DNA from: Anaerolineae bacterium
GTDB lineage: Bacteria > Chloroflexota > Anaerolineae > JAFGEY01
DNA: 5,887 bases
Assembly: GCA_016929205.1 (NCBI GenBank)
Contig: JAFGJF010000275.1
Location: 1 to 5,887 of the forward strand
Direction of reading: 5' to 3'
Position 1 is the first letter of the stretch. Every line of letters begins with the position of its first letter. Both the position numbers and the translations under genes were made by a program. Below the pieces are notes generated by a model, which made no database searches, was not told the DNA's origin, and saw only the letters and a program-made list of their open reading frames with translations. Of the stretch, positions 1-5,773 are shown one piece after another.

Positions 1-1130
1 ACGCCCGTCGGGCCGACCAGCGCCACGGCCATACCCGGCGCGATATCGAGATTGATGTTCTCCAGCACCCAGTCTCCCCGGTCGTACTTGAACCCGACGT
101 TGTGAAAGACGATCGCGCCTTGGGCCCGCTCCTTTAATTCGATCGCATCCGGGCGCTCCACCACGTCCGGCGTCTCGTCAAGCAGTTCGGCCACCCGCTC
201 TGCACCAGCCAGCGCCTCCTGGATCCCTTCCCAGGCCCCGCTCAAAGCCTGCACGGGCTGGTAGAATTGGCTCAAGTACAGGAAAAAGGCCACCAGATCC
301 TCCAGCGACAGCACCTGGCCCAGAGCCAGTTGGCCGCCAAAATAGATCAACCCGACGGTGCCCAACGAGGACACAAACTCGACAAAGGGGCGAAAGGTTG
401 CCATCAGGCGCAGCGCTTTGAGCATCGAGTCTCGGTAGCGATCGATGTGCTCGCCGACGTGTGCGGCCTCGACTTCTTCGCGGGTAAAGGCCTTGATTTC
501 GCGAATGCCCGACAGGTTATCGCTGAGCGTGGCATTCAACTCGCCCAATTCACCCTGGCGCGCCCGGAACGCCGGGCGCACGAACTTGGAAACAGCGCGC
601 ATGGCGACCACGATCAACGGCACCGGGATCAGGCTCAAGAGCATCAACTGCCAGTTGAGGTCGGTCAGGATCACGACGATCCCGACCAGGGACAGGATGT
701 TCACCGTGACGTCGGGAATGGCATGCGCGATCAACTGCTCGAACAGGCGCGTATCGTTGATCGCCCGCGACATCAGCTCGCCCGTCTGCTTGTCCTCGTA
801 AAAGCGCATCGACAGGTGCTGCAGGTGATCATAGATGTGCCGCTGCGTTTCGGCGACCACGTACCATCCGGCGACGTGAGCCATATAGCTGCGCATAAAC
901 TGCAATGCCGCACGCGCCAGGTAGACGACCAGCGCCAGAATCGCCAGGCGAGAGATCGTTCTCATCGCTTCCGGACCAATCCCCGCACCGGTGATCGTGC
1001 CGACCATGGTCTTGATGATCCACGGCGCCAGCAACTGCACGCCCACGAGCAGCAGCATACTCACCACTGTCGCCACCAGGGGCCACATGTGTCGTTTCGC
1101 GTACTTGAGCACAAACATAAGCGGTTTCAT
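1..1130 (-). CDS. ABC exporter, fused membrane and ATP-binding domains (5' part; C-terminal part beyond the window)
   Basis: The visible 376 residues form the N-terminal two thirds of an MsbA/LmrA/BmrA-type ABC exporter. A six-helix transmembrane domain occupies roughly residues 15-300, with hydrophobic stretches near 17-36, 60-78, 142-158, 162-178 and 255-290. It carries the family's cytoplasmic motif FYEDKQTGELMSR at 110-122. The nucleotide-binding domain begins near 338, with the A-loop tyrosine in FKY at 347-349. The window ends inside Walker A (GPTG at 373-376, next codon beginning GT). The ATG at 1130 is preceded by AAGGAG eight bases upstream, and that site lies in the 20-bp gap after the MarR stop, so the two genes are almost certainly cotranscribed. 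Such proteins export drugs, lipids or peptides as homo- or heterodimers. The substrate cannot be told from sequence. Signature, Walker B and H-loop lie outside the window and could not be checked. Confidence 0.93.
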   Translation of the reverse strand, partial: MKPLMFVLKYAKRHMWPLVATVVSMLLLVGVQLLAPWIIKTMVGTITGAGIGPEAMRTISRLAILALVVYLARAALQFMRSYMAHVAGWYVVAETQRHIYDHLQHLSMRFYEDKQTGELMSRAINDTRLFEQLIAHAIPDVTVNILSLVGIVVILTDLNWQLMLLSLIPVPLIVVAMRAVSKFVRPAFRARQGELGELNATLSDNLSGIREIKAFTREEVEAAHVGEHIDRYRDSMLKALRLMATFRPFVEFVSSLGTVGLIYFGGQLALGQVLSLEDLVAFFLYLSQFYQPVQALSGAWEGIQEALAGAERVAELLDETPDVVERPDAIELKERAQGAIVFHNVGFKYDRGDWVLENINLDIAPGMAVALVGPTG

Positions 1131-1150
1131 CGTTATCTCTCCTTATCTGG

Positions 1151-1591
1151 CTAGACTTTGTTTTCGATATTTTGGCAAACGCGGAGCAGAAAATCCTGAA
1201 ACAAGGTTAGCTCTTGAGCGTCAAACCCGGCAAAGATCTGGCGATCGAGACGATTCCAGACGTCTTCCACCGCCGACCGGATTTCTCGTCCCGCCTCGGT
1301 CAGAAACACGCGCGAGATTCGCTCGTCGCTGTCATCGGAACGGCGCACCGCAAATCCCGCTTTTTCCATCCGCTGCACCGTTTTGGTGATCGTCGACGGG
1401 CTGCGGCCAAGACGTTCGGTTAATTCCGACTGGGTCTGGCCATCTTGATCCCACAGCGCGTACAGCACGGACGCCTGGCCCTGGTACAACCCGAGTTCAT
1501 CCATCAAGTCTTGTACGCGCTTGTGTTTTAGGTCGCTGGTCCTCGAGATCAACCGCCTGATCGTGCGCTTAAGCTCTGGCTCTGTATTCAT
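1151..1591 (-). CDS. MarR-family transcriptional regulator
   Basis: This is a 146-residue protein of normal MarR length. Dimerisation helices lie at both ends (about 5-30 and 105-142), with a central winged helix-turn-helix. The helix-turn-helix includes SELTERLGRSPSTITKTV (55-72) and the wing follows at about 83-100, containing the DER..RVFLTEAGR pattern typical of the family. The ATG at 1591 is chosen over the longer ORF start at 1675 because AAGGAAGGAG (1598-1607) sits six bases upstream. The longer start would lie within the -10 element of the promoter and would add a non-conserved N-terminus. MarR proteins bind palindromic operators as dimers and release DNA on binding phenolic or other ligands, or on oxidation. 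Here the gene is followed 20 bp later by an ABC exporter, and an inverted repeat lies in its own 5' leader. Autorepression of an efflux operon is therefore the natural inference. Confidence 0.95.
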   Translation of the reverse strand: MNTEPELKRTIRRLISRTSDLKHKRVQDLMDELGLYQGQASVLYALWDQDGQTQSELTERLGRSPSTITKTVQRMEKAGFAVRRSDDSDERISRVFLTEAGREIRSAVEDVWNRLDRQIFAGFDAQELTLFQDFLLRVCQNIENKV

Positions 1592-1597
1592 CGCCCG

Positions 1598-1607
1598 CTC
1601 CTTCCTT
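1598..1607 (-). promoter_or_regulatory. Ribosome binding site of the MarR gene
   Basis: On the minus strand this reads AAGGAAGGAG, a strong Shine-Dalgarno sequence six bases from the ATG at 1591. It decides the start: the in-frame ATG at 1675 has no comparable site. Confidence 0.85.
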
Positions 1608-1630
1608 TGCCGGCTGAATGTTTCCCCCGC

Positions 1631-1666
1631 AATGTTTCGCCTATTAATATTTTCATAGCGAACATT
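1631..1666. promoter_or_regulatory. Probable MarR operator: imperfect inverted repeat in the MarR 5' leader
   Basis: The plus-strand left arm AATGTTTCGCCTAT (1631-1644) is mirrored by ATAGCGAACATT (1655-1666), with one unpaired base in each half of the long arm and an AT-rich centre of ten bases. The repeat starts about nine bases downstream of the -10 box, so a bound dimer would cover the start of the transcript. This is a common place for self-repression by MarR proteins. The repeat is seen directly. Its assignment to this regulator is inference from position. Confidence 0.55.
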
Positions 1667-1674
1667 CTCCGCCA

Positions 1675-1703
1675 ATCATATCCAAAAACGCACGGGATGT
1701 CAA
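1675..1703 (-). promoter_or_regulatory. Promoter of the marR-ABC exporter operon (sigma70 type)
   Basis: On the minus strand there is a perfect -35 box TTGACA (1698-1703), a 17-bp spacer and a near-perfect -10 box TATGAT (1675-1680). Transcription should begin near 1667-1669, giving a leader of about 77 nt before the MarR ATG at 1591. The leader contains the inverted repeat at 1631-1666. Confidence 0.78.
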
Positions 1704-1731
1704 ATTGGGGAAAAAAGAAAATGCGATCAAG

Positions 1732-1751
1732 TTGTTTGAGATGACAAACAA
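1732..1751. repeat. Small inverted repeat upstream of the marR promoter
   Basis: TTGTTTG (1732-1738) is perfectly complementary to CAAACAA (1745-1751) around a six-base centre. On the minus strand it is followed by a T-rich stretch interrupted by other bases, so it could be a weak terminator for the protease gene or an upstream binding site. The stem is AT-rich and both readings are weak. Confidence 0.3.
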
Positions 1752-1984
1752 AGAGCCGTACTGGTGGGGAACGACGATCAGGCGCACGTCCCGATCCGCT
1801 GCCGATCCATCGCATAGCGCGCCGTATCGCCGGTCGTCGAAGCGAGGATGATCGTGTTCAAGACGGTCAACTCTATCGCGTGGACGGCATTTGGGGGCAC
1901 CTTTCAAGGGGATGATTGCAGCAACCTGTCGCCTGTACTCCTTGATCCCAACTCGCACAACACGACCTGTGTCTTGTCCATCTG

Positions 1985-2686
1985 CTAGATCAATGCCCTG
2001 GCAGTGTTCCACATCTGGATCACTGCCTGATAATTCGCCAGCGATCTGATCCAGGCAAGCTGGAAATAACTGACGATGCCTGCATAGTTTGCTGTAACAA
2101 CCGAGAGCACAACAACTAACAAAATGGCGTTCATCAAAGCGACAATGACAGCGGAAAAGATAAACCCGCCTGCTCCGGGAAAATCGGTGGGACTGCCGCC
2201 AAACTCGTGCAGCAAGTTCATATAGAAAAAGCCCATCGTCACGCCGATCAGCAAGTTGGCGATCCACACAAAGCGAATCGGGATCAACAACACCCCGATC
2301 AGAAACGGCAAAGCGAGCAGAGGCAAACAATAGGGAGCCAGGTAGCAAGCCTCATCCAGAAAACCTGATGGGATCTGAATATGAGACGGCTCCTCGCCTG
2401 GTCCCGGATATGGGTTTACAATCATCTTGCGCACTGGGTGGAATGTCAGGAATGCAGCAAAAACGTGCGCCGATTCGTGGACATAGTGGGCCACAAAGGT
2501 CGTATAATGACGCAGCCCCAATAGATGCAAGAACGCGTAGGCCAGGAGGCCACCAAAAAACCATTGGCTGGAAGCGACCAACGTACTCTCTACAAGCACG
2601 TTGGTCGCTTCTATTATGAATCCCAATAATAGCGGGAGCAAGCCGATTGCGATCACGAACTTGAGAACTCGAAAGGTAACGCGCAT
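1985..2686 (-). CDS. Membrane metalloprotease-like protein (M50 / site-2-protease-like)
   Basis: This is a 233-residue integral membrane protein with about five hydrophobic segments (near 8-27, 42-58, 115-135, 139-157 and 173-197). The zinc-protease motif HESAH occupies 70-74 (HExxH, H70, E71, H74), in the context VHESAHVFAAF at the beginning of a membrane-proximal helix. A second conserved-looking stretch, HEFGGSPTDFPG (160-171), offers D168 as a possible third zinc ligand, as the distal aspartate does in M50 proteases. APYCLPL (117-123) also fits M50B-like proteins. There is no PDZ domain. The ATG at 2686 has only a G-rich weak ribosome site (GGGGGGTAGGG). The gene appears monocistronic, with its own promoter at 2903-2931. 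Family members cleave membrane-anchored proteins, often anti-sigma factors or signal peptides, but no substrate is evident nearby. It may also be a non-proteolytic relative. Confidence 0.75.
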   Translation of the reverse strand: MRVTFRVLKFVIAIGLLPLLLGFIIEATNVLVESTLVASSQWFFGGLLAYAFLHLLGLRHYTTFVAHYVHESAHVFAAFLTFHPVRKMIVNPYPGPGEEPSHIQIPSGFLDEACYLAPYCLPLLALPFLIGVLLIPIRFVWIANLLIGVTMGFFYMNLLHEFGGSPTDFPGAGGFIFSAVIVALMNAILLVVVLSVVTANYAGIVSYFQLAWIRSLANYQAVIQMWNTARALI

Positions 2687-2781
2687 ATCCCTACCCCCCG
2701 CTTTTTAACAGCATTATGGATAGCGAATGACCTGATTTGCCCAAGATCTTGGGCAAAGGTATGGCATCGCTTCTCCAGCAT
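2653..2781 (-). CDS. Possible small upstream ORF overlapping the protease gene start
   Basis: This is a 42-codon frame in the leader of the protease gene. It starts at ATG 2781 with GAGGAAG eight bases upstream, reads across the 22-bp palindrome and ends at a TGA inside the protease gene, overlapping it by 34 bases in another frame. The peptide begins MLEKRCHTFAQDLG and has no recognisable domain or membrane segment. Its ribosome site is better than that of the protease gene, so it could act as a leader peptide coupling translation. It could equally be chance. I do not recognise it. Confidence 0.22.
   Translation of the reverse strand: MLEKRCHTFAQDLGQIRSFAIHNAVKKRGVGICALPFEFSSS
2736..2757. 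promoter_or_regulatory. Perfect 22-bp palindrome in the protease gene leader
   Basis: The half TTTGCCCAAGA (2736-2746) is followed immediately by its exact reverse complement (2747-2757), with no spacer. As DNA it is an ideal site for a dimeric regulator. As RNA it would form a nine-bp hairpin with a GATC loop. No U-tract follows on either strand, so it is not a standard terminator. It lies 49 bases upstream of the protease ATG and about 140 bases downstream of the predicted transcription start. Confidence 0.65.
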
Positions 2782-2811
2782 CGAGCACGCTTCCTCGCCA
2801 AATGGCTATCG

Positions 2812-2861
2812 AAAAAGAGAGGCTTTGGATTTTGCGGCTGATGGCGACGCCTATGCCTCCC
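2812..2861 (-). terminator. Possible attenuator hairpin with U-tract in the protease gene leader
   Basis: On the minus strand GGGAGGC (2855-2861) can pair with GCCTCTC (2817-2823), including one G-U pair, enclosing about 31 nt that includes a smaller GGC/GCC hairpin. The right arm runs directly into TTTTT (2812-2816). It lies about 35 nt after the predicted transcription start, a position suited to attenuation. The large loop makes the terminator modest in predicted strength. Confidence 0.33.
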
Positions 2862-2902
2862 AAATTCACCGCAGCAATACAAAGCTTTTCTTTTCGTCTT
2901 TA

Positions 2903-2931
2903 ACTATACCACAAAGAACTCGGATTGTCAA
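2903..2931 (-). promoter_or_regulatory. Promoter of the protease gene (sigma70 type)
   Basis: On the minus strand there is a perfect -35 box TTGACA (2926-2931), a 17-bp spacer and -10 box TATAGT (2903-2908). The start site should be near 2896, which gives an unusually long leader of about 210 nt before the ATG at 2686. It lies about 100 bp after the terminator of the preceding operon, which supports an independent transcription unit. Confidence 0.75.
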
Positions 2932-3026
2932 AATGTTACATCATTTGCCGGGCTCGTTTAGCACAGGCCATCTTGCCAGGACGGGCAAATCTATTCAGTG
3001 CACCCATTGCTGCGCAAGACAAATAC

Positions 3027-3059
3027 AAAAACCACCTGAGGCGGCAGTCGCTCCGGTGG
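3027..3059 (-). terminator. Rho-independent terminator of the ABC-2 transporter operon
   Basis: On the minus strand CCACC-G-GAG (3059-3051) pairs with CTC-A-GGTGG (3040-3032) across one mismatch, and GCG/CGC can extend pairing inside the loop. Five T residues follow at once (3027-3031). It lies about 125 bases after the permease stop. In the plus direction the same hairpin is followed by CTTTCTT, so it might work weakly both ways. Confidence 0.68.
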
Positions 3060-3182
3060 CTTTCTTGAATCCGCTGCCAACTGTCCGTTCCTCTCTCATA
3101 GATCGCTGTTCCCAAGGCGGCGGAAGTGTGTAAAATCTCTATTCGATCATCGCGATGGATAAAATAGATACGCCCGCACCTA

Positions 3183-4283
3183 CTATTCCCATCGCCAAAA
3201 CCTGATCGTCAAAGCCAGAAAAACCAACAACCACCCACTCAGGACGGCGAAACTGACCCACAGCGGGTACAAGGGCGCCGCTCCAACCATGAGCTGCCGC
3301 AAGGCATCGCTCAGGTAGGTCAAGGGCATCACCGCCACCAAGGGCCTGAAATAAGAAGGCAGCGTCTCGACGCTAAACATGCTGCCCGACAACATCATCA
3401 TCGGAAAGTTGATGATCTGGATCGCCACCATACCGGCCTCCGCAGACGTACACAGGCTGGCGATGCAGTAGCCCAGACCGGTCGAGACCAGTGAGCCCAG
3501 GATGACCATCGCGACGAGCAGCGCCCAACTGCCGACGATGTGCACGCCAAAAGCGACAGTGCCCACCAACAGAAACAAAGCCGCCTGCAGCAGGCCGACG
3601 GTCAGGCTCCACGCAACGTGCGCCGCAAGGAAGGTGATCGGGGCCAGCGGCGTAAGACAAAGACGGCGCAGCACCTGCTTTTGGCGTAAACGGCCCACTT
3701 CGGCTGTCGTGCTGAACAGCCCTTTCCAGAGCATCGAGATGCCCAAAAAGCCGGACAGATGAAAATCGATCGCCCGCAGTGGGCGCGTCTGCACGCTCTT
3801 TTCTTCTACGACCAGTAACCGTGGCGAATCACTCAGCGCCAGATTGACCTCACTCAGGTAGGTGCGCATAAAACTCAGGCCCGTGCCACCCGAGAGCGGC
3901 CGCGATGGATCGGTGATCACCTCCACCTTGGCTGGCTCGCCGGCAGTGAAGGCATCGGTAGCGCCCGCCGGCAGCACAACAATCACGCTGGCCTCCCCCT
4001 TGTTCAGTGCATCCAGCATCTCATCCCGCGTCCCGGTACGCACGCTGAGCATCTCTTGTCCCTCCAGGCCGGAGAGGATCTGCTCGCCAAGCGCGCCTCC
4101 GTCCTCGTTCACCACGCCCACTTGCAGCGTAAACGCGTCATCGCCACCAAAGATCAGGCCGAAAAAGACGGCCAATGCCACCGGCAGCAGCAGCACCAGA
4201 AACAGTGTGATGCGGTCCCGCAAAAATTCCCTGGCGTTCGCCAGGTAAAGTGCCCATAAGCTGTTCAATTTATATCCCTTCAC
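3183..4283 (-). CDS. ABC-2 type transporter permease
   Basis: This is a 366-residue membrane subunit of an ABC-2 exporter. It has a cytoplasmic N-terminus (about 1-25), a first transmembrane helix at 26-46 and a large extracytoplasmic domain (about 48-170). Five further hydrophobic segments follow, including those near 175-190, 215-245, 250-275, 285-305 and 340-360, and it ends in the basic-aromatic tail RFWRWE. This topology, with a long loop after helix 1, is typical of the NatB/YhaP and drug-export branch. It starts with GTG at 4283, preceded by GGAAGGAG nine bases upstream. The GTG overlaps the TGA of the ATPase gene by four bases (GTGA), a sign of translational coupling and of partnership with that ATPase. 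Substrate is unknown; drugs, sodium, lipids, peptides or polysaccharides are all known for relatives. Confidence 0.93.
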   Translation of the reverse strand: MKGYKLNSLWALYLANAREFLRDRITLFLVLLLPVALAVFFGLIFGGDDAFTLQVGVVNEDGGALGEQILSGLEGQEMLSVRTGTRDEMLDALNKGEASVIVVLPAGATDAFTAGEPAKVEVITDPSRPLSGGTGLSFMRTYLSEVNLALSDSPRLLVVEEKSVQTRPLRAIDFHLSGFLGISMLWKGLFSTTAEVGRLRQKQVLRRLCLTPLAPITFLAAHVAWSLTVGLLQAALFLLVGTVAFGVHIVGSWALLVAMVILGSLVSTGLGYCIASLCTSAEAGMVAIQIINFPMMMLSGSMFSVETLPSYFRPLVAVMPLTYLSDALRQLMVGAAPLYPLWVSFAVLSGWLLVFLALTIRFWRWE

Positions 4284-5200
4284 GATCGGATTCTCCTTCC
4301 CGTTAACTTGAGAAATACGTCCTCTAGCGTGGCCTGGCGTACAACCATATCCTTGAACGCCAGTGCGCCGGAGGAAACCAATTCGAACAGCCCAGCCATC
4401 GTACGAGGTACATCGTCCGAATACAGCGTCGGACGACCATTCTCAAACAACGCCTGGGTGACGCCGGGCAGCGCGGATAACCGCTCGCGTGGCGGCTCGC
4501 CCAGGGAGACAAACTCGATCGCCGTTTGCTTGAAATGCTGGTTGATGAGTGATTCCGGTGTATCAAGGGCAATGATCTGCCCTCGGTCGATCACAGCCAC
4601 CCGATCGCACAACTGCTCGGCCTCTTCCATATAGTGCGTGGTAAACAAGACCGTCTTGCCGCCCTGTTTGAGCTCGCGCACGATCTCCCATAGGCCCCGC
4701 CTGGCCTGCGGATCGAGCCCGGTCGTCGGCTCATCCAAAAAGATCAAGTCCGGATCGTTGATCAAGGACAGGGCTACAGCCAGCCGCTGACTCTGCCCGC
4801 CGGAGAGATCCTTCGTCTGAGTCTTTGCCTTTTCCTGCAACCCGACCATGTCGATCACGCTTTCCACCGGCCTGGAGCGGGGAAACAACCGTGCGAACAG
4901 GTCGACCTGTTCGCGCACCGTCAAGCGCGGGTACAATCCGGTGGTCTGCAGCTGTGCGCCGACGCGGGCCTTGATCTGGCGAGATTGCGCGCCGTGTTCC
5001 ATTCCCAGCACCGAGATCGTTCCCGAGTCCGGCTGCCGAAGCCCGAGCACACATTCCACGGTCGTGGTTTTGCCCGCGCCGTTGGGACCGAGCAGGCCAA
5101 AGACTTCGCCCATCCCGACGCCAAAGGTTACTCCATCGACAGCGTGAACATCCCCGTACTGCTTGACTAACTCGTTTACTTGAACAGCTAACTGATTCAT
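4280..5200 (-). CDS. ABC-2 transporter ATP-binding protein
   Basis: This is a 306-residue nucleotide-binding subunit of the drug-resistance/NatA (CcmA) type. From the ATG at 5200, all key motifs are intact: Walker A GPNGAGKT at 38-45, Q-loop in AQLQTTGLYP near 82-91, signature LSGGQ at 132-136, Walker B LIFLDE at 152-157, D-loop GLDP and H-loop histidine H189 in TTHYMEEAE. A C-terminal extension of about 85 residues, ending in ATLEDVFLKLTGR, is usual in this subfamily. The upstream ATG at 5248 is rejected because it overlaps the preceding gene, lacks a good ribosome site and adds residues not seen in the family. The chosen ATG has AGAGAG about nine bases upstream. It should power the adjacent ABC-2 permease, whose start overlaps its stop. 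Confidence 0.95.
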   Translation of the reverse strand: MNQLAVQVNELVKQYGDVHAVDGVTFGVGMGEVFGLLGPNGAGKTTTVECVLGLRQPDSGTISVLGMEHGAQSRQIKARVGAQLQTTGLYPRLTVREQVDLFARLFPRSRPVESVIDMVGLQEKAKTQTKDLSGGQSQRLAVALSLINDPDLIFLDEPTTGLDPQARRGLWEIVRELKQGGKTVLFTTHYMEEAEQLCDRVAVIDRGQIIALDTPESLINQHFKQTAIEFVSLGEPPRERLSALPGVTQALFENGRPTLYSDDVPRTMAGLFELVSSGALAFKDMVVRQATLEDVFLKLTGRRIRS

Positions 5201-5228
5201 CCTTATACTCTCTTTTTTCTTTGTGTGC

Positions 5229-5628
5229 CTACTTGGATATAGCCACATTCTGTTCTTCTTTGCCGGCCATCACCCAGCCGGTGATACTGCCATAGAGCAG
5301 CATCGAGGACGCGATTTCAATGAAATGTGATCGCGCCACCATAGGAGGCATATACGGATTGGGAAACGTGCAAGTGGCAAGGCCAGTAGCGCTGCAAAGG
5401 TCAAGGCCACAGCCAGCGAGACTTGGCATCGTTTCGTCTCGATCATGCGCACGATGACCACGCTGAGATAGGTCCACAACGCGCCGCGCAGCAACTGAAA
5501 GGGGATGATGACTGGATCCTCTTGGTTTGCCCGATGACCATCGTGCCCAGACTGTAGGCAATCAACATGGCAACCCATGCCAGTGCCAGGCGCAATAACA
5601 ATATGAATGCTTGTTTGACTTTGGACAT
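5229..5628 (-). pseudogene. Small multi-helix membrane protein gene with two -1 frameshifts
   Basis: The ATG at 5628 has an excellent ribosome site (GGAGG, five bases upstream), and the first frame encodes a membrane segment ending GTMVIGQTK near 5521. Sense then continues one frame back (EDPVIIPFQLLRGALWTYL and a second membrane stretch, LAVALTFAALLALPLARF) to about 5361-5370. It shifts back again into a third frame, beginning PNPYMPPMVARSHFIEIA. That frame ends in TAG at 5229, 28 bases before the ATPase ATG. Restoring one base at each point, within short A and T/C runs, gives 133 residues with about four hydrophobic segments. The position at the head of the ABC-2 operon suggests an accessory or regulated membrane component. 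I do not recognise the family. The breaks may be real decay or sequencing errors in homopolymers; the intact hydropathy across three frames argues the gene was recently functional. Confidence 0.72.
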
Positions 5629-5669
5629 AGCTACCTCCGAGTCTCAAGTGATTTCTAGCGACACCACAT

Positions 5670-5675
5670 ATGATA
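5670..5675 (-). promoter_or_regulatory. Candidate -10 box for the ABC-2 operon
   Basis: On the minus strand TATCAT lies about 40 bases before the ATG at 5628, which would give a leader of roughly 35 nt. No good -35 box lies 16-19 bp upstream, so the promoter would be weak or activator-dependent. The nearby inverted repeats at 5707-5752 are placed where an activator could bind. Confidence 0.28.
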
Positions 5676-5706
5676 CACCAACATCCTTGGTCGCACATCG
5701 TCCCGC

Positions 5707-5724
5707 CAGGTATTCTCATACCTG
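5707..5724. promoter_or_regulatory. Inverted repeat, operator candidate in the divergent promoter region
   Basis: CAGGTAT (5707-5713) and ATACCTG (5718-5724) are perfect reverse complements around the four-base centre TCTC. A further TACCT half-site follows directly at 5725-5729, as a direct repeat of the right arm. The repeat lies near the middle of the 192-bp space between the two divergent genes and could serve either. Confidence 0.5.
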
Positions 5725-5736
5725 TACCTTTGGACG

Positions 5737-5752
5737 TCGTCCGATTGGACGA
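5737..5752. promoter_or_regulatory. Second inverted repeat, operator candidate in the divergent promoter region
   Basis: TCGTCC (5737-5742) and GGACGA (5747-5752) are reverse complements around GATT. An extra GGACG half-site at 5732-5736 sits in front, so three half-sites lie in a row. The centre is 29 bp from that of the repeat at 5707-5724, and the arm sequence differs. No U-tract follows, so a terminator is unlikely. Confidence 0.42.
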
Positions 5753-5773
5753 ATACAAGGTCCGAACAGACAA

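Larger units (their letters stand above)
1592..1984. other. Gene-poor stretch between the protease gene and marR
   Basis: The left part (1592-1703) is the marR leader and promoter. The remaining roughly 280 bp (1704-1984) shows no gene I can support. Open frames on both strands are short, lack ribosome sites or are extensions of shadow frames. The only structure seen is an inverted repeat TTGTTTG / CAAACAA (1732-1738 and 1745-1751), with a six-base loop, 28 bp upstream of the marR -35 box. No clear terminator follows the protease gene, so readthrough toward marR is possible. Confidence 0.5.
2687..3182. other. Long non-coding stretch between the ABC-2 operon and the protease gene
   Basis: About 500 bp without a convincing full-size gene. 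Read on the minus strand it holds, in order, the ABC-2 operon 3' tail, a hairpin terminator (3027-3059), a sigma70 promoter (2903-2931) and a structured leader with a hairpin, a small ORF and a palindrome. The 102-codon plus-strand frame at 2825-3133 runs antisense through both the terminator and the promoter and has no ribosome site. The 63-codon minus-strand frame at 2691-2882 starts with TTG without a good ribosome site. Confidence 0.6.

Noticed and set aside
267..1154. 295-codon plus-strand open frame opposite the ABC exporter
   Set aside because: It is antisense to a clearly recognisable transporter; its product is rich in Q, H, R and D with no domain, and it has no ribosome site.
1848..1988. 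46-residue plus-strand frame starting MIVFKTVNSIAW
   Set aside because: The purine-rich GAGG abuts the ATG, leaving no proper spacing; no promoter is seen, and the frame ends by overlapping the end of the protease gene. It is too weak to annotate.
1653..2348. 231-codon minus-strand frame overlapping the protease gene and the gap before marR
   Set aside because: Most of it is an out-of-frame reading of the protease gene. Its tail through 1704-1984 resembles no family I know and has no separate start with a ribosome site.
2691..2882. 63-codon minus-strand frame ending five bases before the protease ATG
   Set aside because: The TTG start has no clear ribosome site. The composition (many R, P, H, C) is unlike a real protein, and the frame overlaps the hairpin and palindrome of the leader.
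2825..3133. 102-codon plus-strand frame
   Set aside because: It runs antisense through both the operon terminator and the protease promoter, with no ribosome site or recognisable domain.
5201..5248. Longer N-terminus for the ABC ATPase from the ATG at 5248
   Set aside because: It adds 16 residues not typical of the family, overlaps the end of the preceding gene and lacks a good ribosome site. The ATG at 5200 fits better.
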